This document shows, piece after piece, positions 1-5,937 of a DNA stretch of 9,939 nt; the stretch's first letter is position 1, and each line of letters starts with the position of its first letter. A model generated the notes under the pieces. That model ran no database searches and was not told where the DNA came from. It saw only the letters and a list, made by a program, of their open reading frames with translations. This DNA is from Cocleimonas sp. (GTDB lineage: Bacteria > Pseudomonadota > Gammaproteobacteria > Thiotrichales > Thiotrichaceae). The translations under genes were made by a program, and so were the position numbers. Location: contig JAGLDQ010000111.1 of assembly GCA_023145535.1 (NCBI GenBank), positions 1 to 9,939 on the forward strand, read 5' to 3'.

Positions 1-302
1 AAGCCAGTACAATCAATCACGATTTCTGCGCCAATTTCGTCCCATTTAAGGTCAGCAGGATTACGCTCTGCAGAAAGACGAATCTTCTGTGTGCCATCAA
101 TAATGAAATTATCACCATCAACCGCTACTTCACCATCAAAACGTCCGTGCGCGGTATCGTACTTCAACATATAAGCAAGATAATCATTCTCTAATAGATC
201 ATTGATGCCCACAACTTCCATGCTTGGGAAGTCTTTTTTGATTGCACGAAATACCATGCGGCCGATACGACCAAATCCATTAATTCCAACTTTTGTAGCC
301 AT
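1..302 (-). CDS. gap: Glyceraldehyde-3-phosphate dehydrogenase, N-terminal part (cut by window edge)
   Basis: GAPDH interconverts glyceraldehyde 3-phosphate and 1,3-bisphosphoglycerate in the cytoplasm, in glycolysis, gluconeogenesis or the Calvin cycle. About 100 residues are present, beginning MATKVGINGFGRIGRMVFRA. The Rossmann dinucleotide motif GINGFGRIG lies at residues 6-14, and the motifs IND (33-35), LKYDTAHGRF (46-55) and IDCTG (96-100) are typical of the family. The aspartate at 35 fits NAD preference, but that is inferred from the family. The catalytic Cys (near residue 150) lies off the window. The ATG at 300-302 is preceded by AGGAGA at good spacing. The gene is downstream of tkt on the same strand, 97 bases away, with a terminator-like hairpin between them. 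In related bacteria pgk, pyk and fba often follow gap; that would be outside this window. Confidence 0.96.
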   Translation of the reverse strand, partial: MATKVGINGFGRIGRMVFRAIKKDFPSMEVVGINDLLENDYLAYMLKYDTAHGRFDGEVAVDGDNFIIDGTQKIRLSAERNPADLKWDEIGAEIVIDCTG

Positions 303-345
303 AAATTTTCTCCTGAAAATAAATAAAAATAATTTTTATAACTTA

Positions 346-374
346 AATAAAACCCTAAAAAAATCTCCTGCCAA
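346..374 (-). promoter_or_regulatory. Possible gap promoter
   Basis: Read on the minus strand, TTGGCA (369-374, five of six matches to TTGACA) is followed after 17 bases by TTTATT (346-351, four of six to TATAAT). It would give gap a leader of about 40 bases. It overlaps the loop and distal arm of the hairpin after tkt. In such AT-rich DNA a match of this quality can arise by chance. Confidence 0.25.
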
Positions 375-392
375 CGAAGAAGGAGGAGATTT
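357..392 (-). terminator. Intrinsic terminator after tkt
   Basis: On the minus strand the arm AAATCTCCT (384-392) pairs perfectly with AGGAGATTT (361-369) across a 14-base loop, and the second arm runs into seven T (357-363). The stem begins eight bases after the tkt stop codon. The stem is AT-rich at its base and the loop is long, so some readthrough into gap is plausible. Confidence 0.65.
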
Positions 393-399
393 CATTAAA

Positions 400-2409
400 T
401 TACGCGACGTTGTTAATTGCTTTGCTAACCGCATCGGTTGTAATGCCAAAGTACTCAAATAACTCAGGGGCTGGCGCTGACTCACCAAAGGTCGTCATTC
501 CAATGACTTCACCATGGGTTCCAACATACTTCCACCAGCCATCCATAATCGCTGCTTCTACAGCCACACGTGCCGTGACGGCTTTGGGGAGTACGGATTC
601 TTTGTACGCGTCACTTTGCGCTTCATAAACTTCAACCGAAGGCATAGAAACAACCCGTACTTTCTTATCAGAAGCTTCAGCCGCTTCCATTGCAAGGTGT
701 ACTTCTGAACCTGTTGCCATCACGATAACATCTGGTGTTCCGTCTGTGTCTTTAAGGATATAACCGCCTTTTGCCACATTCGCGATGGTTGCTTCATCGC
801 GTGTTTGGAAAGGTAGGTTTTGACGTGAGAAGATTAAGGTCGATGGACGCTTATCATTTTCAATGGCGTCTTTCCATGCAACCGCTGTTTCAACCGTATC
901 ACATGGTCTCCACACAGCCATGTTTGGAATCATCCGTAAGGTTGGGATTTGCTCAACACATTGATGGGTCGGTCCATCTTCACCTAAGCCAATAGAGTCA
1001 TGGGTGTAAACGAAGATAGTACGAATCTTCATTAAGGCCGCCATACGCAATGAGTTACGGGCATACTCAGAGAACATGAGGAAAGTAGCACCATAAGGCA
1101 TTAAACCGCCATGCAGTGTAACCCCGTTCATAATCGCCGACATACCAAACTCACGCACACCGTAAGAGATATAGTTACCTGCAAAATTCATTTCTTCAGA
1201 GCCATGATCGTCATTGATACGAACAGATTGGTCATTGAAGGTATTGTTTGAGGGGGATAAATCCGCAGAACCGCCTAAAAACTCAGGAAGCATGGGTGCG
1301 AAACCGTTTAGTGCGCCTTTAGAAGCAACACGTGTTGCAGGGGACTCCGCTGCTTCGTTGGTTGCAGCAATAAATTTTTGTGCTTGTGCTTCAAAATCAG
1401 CCGGAAGATCGCCCGCCATACGACGTGTAAACTCCGCCGCTTCATCTGGGAATGCTTTTGTATAGGCTGCAAATTTCTCATCCCATGCAGCTTCTGCTGA
1501 CTTTCCTGCTTCTTTAGCATCCCAACCTGCATACACAGCATCAGGAATCTCAAAGGGCGCTGAATCCCAACCCATATTTTTACGTGCATCCGCAAGTGCG
1601 GTTTCGCCTAATGCTTCGCCGTGGATGTTGTGTCCGCCTTCTTTCTTATCGCCCGCCGTTCCGATGCCTTTACCGATAATGGTCTTACAACAAATGAGTG
1701 AAGGCTTGTCGGATGCAATCGCGGCTTCGGTTGCTGCTTTAATCGCATCTGCATCATGTCCGTCGATCGATTGTACATGCCAGTTAGACGCTTCAAAACG
1801 CATAGGCGTATTATCACTAAACCAACCATCAACATTGCCATCAATAGAGATATTGTTATCGTCATAGAAACAGATGAGTTTGCTAAGACCAAACGATCCT
1901 GCCAACGAGATCGCCTCTTGAGAGATACCTTCCATCAAACAACCATCGCCTAAGAAAACGTAGGTGTTATGATCAACGATTTCATGATCGTCTTTATTAA
2001 ATTGAGCCGCCATTACTTTTTCAGCCAATGCAAAACCAACCGCATTGGTAATACCCTGCCCTAGTGGGCCAGTCGTCGTTTCGATACCTGGAGCATAACC
2101 ATACTCAGGATGACCCGGTGTTTTAGAATGTAATTTACGGAAACTTTTAAGATCATCAATGGATAAATCATAACCTGTCAAATGCAATACAGAGTAAGGT
2201 AGCATAGAGCCATGACCATTCGACATAATAAAGCGGTCACGATCAGCCCAATCAGGGTTCGTTGGGTTGTGCTTCATAAAATCGTTATAAAGTACTTCGG
2301 CAATATCAGCCATTCCCATCGGTGCTCCAGGATGTCCTGAATTAGGAATCTGAACGGCGTCCATTGTTAATGCGCGAATAGCGTTTGCCAATTGGCTACG
2401 ATCTGACAT
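400..2409 (-). CDS. tkt: Transketolase
   Basis: A thiamine-diphosphate enzyme that moves two-carbon ketol units between sugar phosphates in the non-oxidative pentose phosphate pathway, and in the Calvin cycle if the host fixes CO2. The 669 residues match the full family length (E. coli TktA is about 663). Visible motifs are SGHPGAP (24-30), NGHGS (64-68), the ThDP/Mg site GDG (154-156) with E160 and N185 in YDDNN, the catalytic glutamate E420 in REFGM, THDSIGLGEDGPTHQ (469-483, with H470 and H482), and a C-terminal domain containing ATGSEV. The ATG at 2407-2409 has AAGGAG a few bases upstream. The gene lies upstream of gap in the same direction, as in many gammaproteobacteria where tkt heads a glycolytic or Calvin cluster. 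The sequence does not show which pathway dominates. A direct repeat in the leader may be a regulatory site. Confidence 0.98.
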   Translation of the reverse strand: MSDRSQLANAIRALTMDAVQIPNSGHPGAPMGMADIAEVLYNDFMKHNPTNPDWADRDRFIMSNGHGSMLPYSVLHLTGYDLSIDDLKSFRKLHSKTPGHPEYGYAPGIETTTGPLGQGITNAVGFALAEKVMAAQFNKDDHEIVDHNTYVFLGDGCLMEGISQEAISLAGSFGLSKLICFYDDNNISIDGNVDGWFSDNTPMRFEASNWHVQSIDGHDADAIKAATEAAIASDKPSLICCKTIIGKGIGTAGDKKEGGHNIHGEALGETALADARKNMGWDSAPFEIPDAVYAGWDAKEAGKSAEAAWDEKFAAYTKAFPDEAAEFTRRMAGDLPADFEAQAQKFIAATNEAAESPATRVASKGALNGFAPMLPEFLGGSADLSPSNNTFNDQSVRINDDHGSEEMNFAGNYISYGVREFGMSAIMNGVTLHGGLMPYGATFLMFSEYARNSLRMAALMKIRTIFVYTHDSIGLGEDGPTHQCVEQIPTLRMIPNMAVWRPCDTVETAVAWKDAIENDKRPSTLIFSRQNLPFQTRDEATIANVAKGGYILKDTDGTPDVIVMATGSEVHLAMEAAEASDKKVRVVSMPSVEVYEAQSDAYKESVLPKAVTARVAVEAAIMDGWWKYVGTHGEVIGMTTFGESAPAPELFEYFGITTDAVSKAINNVA

Positions 2410-2860
2410 TTATAAATCTCCTTAAAGAGTTTTTAGATATTTGAGTGATTGGTAATGATTGTCCCTGCAAAAATTATTATTGTCCTTGATTACATTTGGT
2501 AGCTAACACTAAAAGCAGCCCGCATAAATGTCAGTCTTTGTCGATGGCAAATTATAAGTCGGAAATAGGACATAAAATTATCAAGTACTATATTTTCAGC
2601 AGATGCAAATTAATTGTCTGCAATATCAACATCTTGAATGAATAATGAACTTCATGGTATTTAATGTTGAGGGAAATTGAGGGTAGCATTTTGTCTGAGA
2701 ACGTTTGTTTGAGCAATCTCTATTTCGGGATAGGCTGAATAGCGCCTGAATGTGAACGGTTATTTATGCGCGTAGTCTTATGATATAACTCTCTTTTTTT
2801 TTCATGATTGAAATATTTTATAGGGGGATAGACAAAATAGAAGGGTAAAAATTAAGCTTT
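2410..2860. other. 451-base spacer with no recognised gene
   Basis: AT-rich DNA between tkt and yraN. It holds the tkt ribosome binding site, the ATTGTCC direct repeat (2458-2488) and a weak hairpin, GCAGATG (2599-2605) with TGTCTGC (2615-2621). I see no tRNA and no terminator with a T-run behind yraN. A 24-codon ATG reading frame at 2664-2738 has no ribosome binding site. A 32-codon open stretch on the minus strand lies roughly between 2660 and 2760 but has no plausible start. I assign no gene here. Confidence 0.6.
2458..2488 (-). repeat. Two 10-base direct repeats in the tkt leader
   Basis: ATTGTCCCTG (2458-2467) and ATTGTCCTTG (2479-2488) match at nine of ten positions. Their starts are 21 bases apart, close to two turns of B-DNA, so a protein dimer could contact both copies on the same face. 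They lie 49-79 bases upstream of the tkt start codon. The arrangement is visible; an operator role is inference, and I cannot name a regulator. Confidence 0.35.
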
Positions 2861-3241
2861 TCAAAATCCAGCAAATGCATTTTGAATCCATTCTATTTTA
2901 GGAGCTGTTCCTTCGACAGCAACGACATCAAAACGCATCCCATCGGGCATTATATTTTGCTGCTGATAGCTCAGTGCTGTTTTAATAATACGCTGTTGTT
3001 TGGCGGGTGTAACACTGGCAGCGGCACCACCGTAGTGGCGGTTCTTGCGATAACGTACTTCGATAAATACCGTCGTCTTCTTGTCGCGCATAATAAGGTC
3101 GATTTCACCATAGCGACTGAAAAAATTACGCTGAAGCAATTGTAGACCTTTTGACTGCAAATAATCACAGGCAAGCTGTTCAGTATCTATCCCTTTGATT
3201 TTACCCTCAAGCGCACGTTTCTGGGTGTTGTTACTCATCAT
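2861..3241 (-). CDS. yraN: YraN/UPF0102 family nuclease-fold protein
   Basis: A small cytoplasmic protein of the UPF0102 family, which has a PD-(D/E)xK (Holliday-junction-resolvase-like) endonuclease fold. Its cellular substrate is not well established. The 126 residues are close to the family norm (E. coli YraN 131). Key positions are E21 in the first helix, GEIDLI (45-50) with D48, FIEVRYR (59-65) with E61, then GGAAASVTPAKQQ (71-83) and RFDVVAV (103-109). The usual catalytic Lys is Arg (R63), as in E. coli YraN. Met 1 and Met 2 are adjacent and either could start translation. There is no good ribosome binding site; GGTAG lies about seven bases upstream inside a small hairpin. In enterics yraN sits next to lpoA and diaA; here neither is adjacent, and the divergent neighbour is rpmE2. 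Confidence 0.93.
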   Translation of the reverse strand: MMSNNTQKRALEGKIKGIDTEQLACDYLQSKGLQLLQRNFFSRYGEIDLIMRDKKTTVFIEVRYRKNRHYGGAAASVTPAKQQRIIKTALSYQQQNIMPDGMRFDVVAVEGTAPKIEWIQNAFAGF

Positions 3242-3247
3242 TTTTAT

Positions 3248-3270
3248 CTACCAGTTTTGGACTAGGGTAG
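3248..3270 (-). promoter_or_regulatory. Hairpin at the yraN ribosome binding region
   Basis: CTACC (3248-3252) pairs with GGTAG (3266-3270), and AGT (3253-3255) with ACT (3261-3263), leaving a two-base bulge and a five-base loop. On the minus-strand transcript the GGTAG just before the yraN start falls in one arm. It might modulate initiation, but the stem is short and no regulator is implied. Confidence 0.25.
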
Positions 3271-3336
3271 GAAAGCAAACTATTTGCGTGGAGCATATTA
3301 AGAAGAGATAAAACCACAGAAAACACAGATTATATG

Positions 3337-3471
3337 GAAGTTTTGGCATCCTTCACCTGTACTAAAAGTAGTTTACACTTCATGTTAATCGTAGGGTCGG
3401 TGTAGCTTGCGTAACCGACCCTACAAAAGAGAATAAAGTGTCAACTGAAAGAGGAAGGATGCCGAAATTTT
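3337..3471. repeat. Nested long inverted repeat (MITE-like)
   Basis: Three successive arm pairs are almost centred on the same point. The outer pair is GGCATCCTT (3345-3353) with AAGGATGCC (3455-3463), extendable outward to about 3338/3470 with two G-T pairs. The middle pair is AGTTTACACTT (3370-3380) with AAGTGTCAACT (3436-3446), with one mismatch. The inner pair is GTAGGGTCGGT (3391-3401) with ACCGACCCTAC (3414-3424), a perfect 11 bp. TTATAT occurs on both flanks (3330-3335 and 3480-3485), a possible target-site duplication, though it is AT-rich and not flush with the right arm. There is no coding capacity. It could be a miniature inverted-repeat element or a dispersed palindromic repeat; it might also stop transcription between the divergent genes. 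Confidence 0.6.
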
Positions 3472-3481
3472 GGCTTTTTTT
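3461..3481 (+). terminator. Weak plus-strand terminator-like hairpin
   Basis: GCCGA and TTGGC can pair around AATT (3461-3474) and are followed by seven T (3475-3481). The stem is only five pairs, one of them G-T, and no plus-strand gene lies upstream. It overlaps the right arm of the nested inverted repeat, so it may be part of that element rather than a working terminator. Confidence 0.25.
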
Positions 3482-3541
3482 ATATTAACTATCCAAGTAT
3501 TCGTCAATTATTTCTGCAATATTAAAACCCGTACCGTTGGT

Positions 3542-3561
3542 CTTATTTAGCAATAAATAAG
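3542..3561. promoter_or_regulatory. Perfect palindrome upstream of the rpmE2 promoter
   Basis: CTTATTTA (3542-3549) and TAAATAAG (3554-3561) form a perfect 8 bp inverted repeat around GCAA. It ends three bases before the candidate -35 of rpmE2. The position suits an operator or activator site. It does not clearly match the Zur box that controls cysteine-free L31 paralogs in some bacteria, and the regulator is unknown. Confidence 0.4.
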
Positions 3562-3564
3562 CCC

Positions 3565-3602
3565 TTGCATAAACTACGTCTCCCCTGATAGAATCCCCGC
3601 TC
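3565..3602 (+). promoter_or_regulatory. Likely rpmE2 promoter with GC-rich discriminator
   Basis: The -10 TAGAAT (3589-3594) matches five of six consensus bases and is preceded by TGA, giving an extended -10. TTGCAT (3565-3570) lies 18 bases upstream as a weak -35. The bases just after the -10, CCCCGCTC (3595-3602), form a GC-rich discriminator. That type is known from ribosomal and tRNA promoters repressed in the stringent response, so such control is a reasonable inference. The start would fall near 3601, leaving a leader of about 40 bases. Confidence 0.6.
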
Positions 3603-3640
3603 TTTAAATTTTGTTAACACGCATTCCGAGGATCTTCAGC

Positions 3641-3886
3641 ATGAAGGCCGATATACATCCAGAATATAACCAAGTCGTCTTCCAAGACCTTTCTAGTGAT
3701 TTTAAATTTTTGACGCGTTCTACCAAAACGTCAAAAGAAACGATTAAATGGGAAGATGGTAACGAGTACCCGCTTATTAAGGTGGAGGTTTCTAGTCACT
3801 CTCACCCATTTTACACCGGTAAGCAGAATACAAATGCTGCTGCTGGAGCGATTGATAAATTCAACAAGCGTTACGGTAGAAAGTAA
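3641..3886 (+). CDS. rpmE2: Ribosomal protein L31, type B (zinc-free form)
   Basis: A component of the large ribosomal subunit (bL31) at the intersubunit bridge region. The 81-residue sequence begins MKADIHPEYNQVVFQD and contains SSHSHPFYTGKQ (51-62) and DKFNKRYGR (72-80), all diagnostic. There is no cysteine, so this is the type B (C-minus) form that does not bind zinc. In bacteria with both forms, type B is usually induced under zinc limitation; where it is the only L31 it is constitutive. The window does not show which applies here. The ATG at 3641 is chosen because GAGGA lies eight to nine bases upstream; an upstream TTG at 3611 would add ten atypical residues. A terminator follows 61 bases after the stop. 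Confidence 0.96.
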   Translation: MKADIHPEYNQVVFQDLSSDFKFLTRSTKTSKETIKWEDGNEYPLIKVEVSSHSHPFYTGKQNTNAAAGAIDKFNKRYGRK

Positions 3887-3947
3887 TTTATTGGTTATTC
3901 ACTGTGGTAGTCACTTGATGATAAATTCACAGTTAATGGCACCATTG

Positions 3948-3977
3948 AAAAAGGCACTCGATAGGGGTGCTTTTTTT
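3948..3977 (+). terminator. Intrinsic terminator after rpmE2
   Basis: AAAAAGGCACTC (3948-3959) pairs with GGGTGCTTTTTT (3965-3976) around the loop GATAG, about 12 pairs with two G-T. Seven T (3971-3977) follow the GC core. This is a classical factor-independent terminator for rpmE2. The next base is the A of the nuclease ATG at 3978, so the hairpin also covers that gene's ribosome-binding region. Confidence 0.85.
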
Positions 3978-4727
3978 ATGCCTATTCAATCCATTTTTTT
4001 GGGTCTTTCCGTTTTTTTATTATTGCAAACAGGCTGTGAGGCAAAACCGGAATACCAAACCGTTAAATGGGTTTATGATGGCGATACCTTGCTCCTTAAA
4101 AATGGGCATAAAATTCGTTTGATCGGTATTAATACGCCAGAAGTTGCACATCATGGAAAAAAAGGTCAGCCCTATGGTCGTGAGGCAACAGAGGCGTTAC
4201 GTGAATTGCTTAAAGGAGCTGATAATAAAATTAGATTAGAGCGTGGCAAGCAGGCAAAAGATCGTTATAAACGTGATTTGGCGTATGTGTTTTTGCCCGA
4301 TGGAACGGATATTTCAGAGTGGATGTTGCAACAGGGTTGGGCTACTCTGATGGTTTTTCCACCGAATACACGTTATATCCAAAATTATCGTCAGATTGAA
4401 CGCGCGGCACAGCGTAAAAAGCGCACTATCTGGCGGCAAAAATCGCACCAAATAAAGAAGCCACATCAGTTAAAACGTGCTTATCGTGGCTATGTGCGCC
4501 TTAAAAGTTCTATAAAAAGTATTAAAATTACAAAAAATAATATAATTCTAGAGCTAGATAAGAAAATATTTATTAAACTACGAAAATATAATCTTAATTA
4601 TTTCACTCGTTACGATCCTAAAAAACTGCTTCATAAAGCGGTTATTATAAGTGGGCTTTTGCAAAAATACCGTGGTAAACGCATCATCAATTTGCGTCAT
4701 CCTGTGCAGTTAGTGCGTGTGAATTAA
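3978..4727 (+). CDS. Exported thermonuclease (SNase family) with basic C-terminal domain
   Basis: A staphylococcal-nuclease-like phosphodiesterase predicted to act outside the cytoplasm on nucleic acid. The 249-residue form begins with a hydrophobic segment (5-17) and QTGC (17-20), a non-canonical lipobox, so it may be a lipoprotein or an ordinary secreted protein. The SNase domain spans about 25-153: DGDT (34-37), KIRLIG (45-50) with R47, INTPE (51-55) with E55, and YKRDLAYVF (97-105) with R99. These match the family's Asp21, Arg35, Glu43 and Arg87; the Asp40 position is Asn52. Residues 165-249 form a Lys/Arg-rich domain ending in LRHPVQL, resembling the OB-like tail seen in some proteobacterial thermonucleases. 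The start is uncertain. AGGGG ten bases before 3978 could be the binding site, but an in-frame ATG at 3936 gives a more usual charged N-region (KK and R). No promoter is evident. Confidence 0.88.
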   Translation: MPIQSIFLGLSVFLLLQTGCEAKPEYQTVKWVYDGDTLLLKNGHKIRLIGINTPEVAHHGKKGQPYGREATEALRELLKGADNKIRLERGKQAKDRYKRDLAYVFLPDGTDISEWMLQQGWATLMVFPPNTRYIQNYRQIERAAQRKKRTIWRQKSHQIKKPHQLKRAYRGYVRLKSSIKSIKITKNNIILELDKKIFIKLRKYNLNYFTRYDPKKLLHKAVIISGLLQKYRGKRIINLRHPVQLVRVN

Positions 4728-4742
4728 CATAAATAATCAAAA

Positions 4743-4756
4743 AGAAGGAGATATAA
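4743..4756 (+). promoter_or_regulatory. Very strong ribosome binding site of the M48 protease gene
   Basis: AGAAGGAGATATAA immediately precedes the ATG at 4757, a near-ideal Shine-Dalgarno sequence with optimal spacing. It fixes the start and implies efficient translation. The other ribosome binding sites in the window are weaker or absent. Confidence 0.8.
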
Positions 4757-5764
4757 ATGACGTTTCGCCGTAAATTAACCCAAAGCATTTCAGTCTTTGC
4801 TATTAGCTCAACCTTGGCATTAACAGCTTGTTCGACAAACCCTGTTTCGGGAAAGAAAGATTTTTCGTTGATCTCTAAAGATCAAGAAGTGCAAATGGGC
4901 AAGCAAGCGCATCAAGATGTTTTAAAGAAGCAACGTCCTTATAATAATGCGCGCCTACAATCTTATGTGAATTCAATTGGTCAACAGCTCGCGAGTAAAA
5001 GTCATCGTAACAATATTGGTTATACTTTTACTGTTTTGGATGACCCGAGCGTTAATGCCTTTGCTTTACCTGGAGGCTATGTTTATGTCACGACAGGCTT
5101 AATGGCGTATTTAAACTCAGAAGGTGAATTAGCGGGTGTGTTAGGGCATGAAATAGGGCATGTAACGGCTCGACACGGCGTACAACAAGCGAGCGCAGGG
5201 ATGGCCACTAGTGTATTGGTTGATTTGATTAGTAAAAAAGCAGGTGGCAACAGTAAAACATTCAATCAGCTAGGTTCTGCCATCTTAAGTGGCTATGGTC
5301 GTAAACATGAGCTTCAAGCGGATCGTTTAGGTGCTGAGTATTTAGCAGGTGTTGGGTATAGCCCTAATAATATGATCGATGTCATTGGTGTCCTAAAAGC
5401 GCAAGAGGTCTATGCATCGCGTCAGCAAGGTCGTCGTGGGGGTTCATATCATGGGGTTTTCTCAAGCCATCCTAGTAATGATCAGCGCTTACAAGAAGTC
5501 GTTGGTGCTGCAAAAAGTATCAAATCAGCAGGTACTCGTCCTGCTAATCGTAAGGCATATTTAGAGCAAATTAATGGCTTGACGTTTAAGCTTAGTAAAA
5601 ACAAAACAGGACGTATTGTGGTAGGTAATGTAAAAACTGCCGGCCTTACATTTGATAAATTAGCACGTAAAAGTGTGCTTAATGCACAGCAATTGCGCTT
5701 GTTGAATGGTCGCTATCCTGATGGCCACTTAAAGAGAGGGGAGTTAGTTAAAATAGTTAAGTAA
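4757..5764 (+). CDS. M48 family zinc metalloprotease, lipoprotein
   Basis: A membrane-anchored periplasmic protease of the LoiP/YcaL-like M48 group, involved in these relatives in envelope protein quality control. The 335-residue protein has an n-region FRRK, a hydrophobic stretch and lipobox LTAC with C25 as the lipidated residue. Next come NPVSGKKDFSLIS (28-40), LPGGYVYVTTG (104-114), the zinc site HEIGH (131-135) and the third-ligand motif ELQADRLGAEYL (185-196) with E185. FSSHPSNDQR (235-244) is also typical of the family. E. coli LoiP and YcaL are about 250 residues, so this protein has an extra C-terminal part of about 70. Its GLTFDKLARKS...LRLLNG...KRGELVKIV pattern looks LysM-like; that is inference. 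It starts 29 bases after the nuclease stop with no terminator between, so the two may share a transcript. No TPR repeats of the BepA type are visible. Confidence 0.93.
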   Translation: MTFRRKLTQSISVFAISSTLALTACSTNPVSGKKDFSLISKDQEVQMGKQAHQDVLKKQRPYNNARLQSYVNSIGQQLASKSHRNNIGYTFTVLDDPSVNAFALPGGYVYVTTGLMAYLNSEGELAGVLGHEIGHVTARHGVQQASAGMATSVLVDLISKKAGGNSKTFNQLGSAILSGYGRKHELQADRLGAEYLAGVGYSPNNMIDVIGVLKAQEVYASRQQGRRGGSYHGVFSSHPSNDQRLQEVVGAAKSIKSAGTRPANRKAYLEQINGLTFKLSKNKTGRIVVGNVKTAGLTFDKLARKSVLNAQQLRLLNGRYPDGHLKRGELVKIVK

Positions 5765-5772
5765 TCACGATC

Positions 5773-5893
5773 AACTTAAAAATAGCGATAAAACAGACCT
5801 CTCACAAAGACACAGAGTACGCAAAGGGCGTTAGCGTGCTTTGTGTCGTTGCGCGAGAATGAACCCTTTATTTTAATCCGTAAAATTTAAGTT
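5773..5893. repeat. Inverted-repeat-bounded spacer with CACAAAG motifs
   Basis: AACTTAAA (5773-5780) and TTTAAGTT (5886-5893) bound most of the 173-base spacer between the protease and malic enzyme genes. Inside, CACAAAG (5803-5809) is complementary to CTTTGTG (5839-5845). CACAAAGACACAGA resembles CACAGAAAACACAGA near 3314, which suggests a degenerate dispersed repeat. No terminator with a T-run and no reading frame is evident. The arms are short, so chance remains possible. Confidence 0.35.
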
Positions 5894-5937
5894 AGAAATC
5901 GCCCTACCAGAATCCTAATTTTAAAAAGGCAATACGC

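Noticed and set aside
1214..1953. Several open frames opposite or out of frame within tkt
   Set aside because: They lie wholly inside a full-length transketolase gene with intact motifs and have no independent support.
2664..2738. 24-residue reading frame on the plus strand
   Set aside because: No ribosome binding site, no promoter and no recognisable sequence; expected by chance.
3756..3977. Long N-terminal extension of the nuclease overlapping rpmE2
   Set aside because: The extension reads out of frame through the rpmE2 gene and has no protein-like features; the signal-like segment starts at 3978 or 3936.
4757..5764. Nuclease plus protease as a dedicated defence or toxin pair
   Set aside because: Both belong to widespread envelope or secreted families, and nothing beyond proximity links them to such a system.
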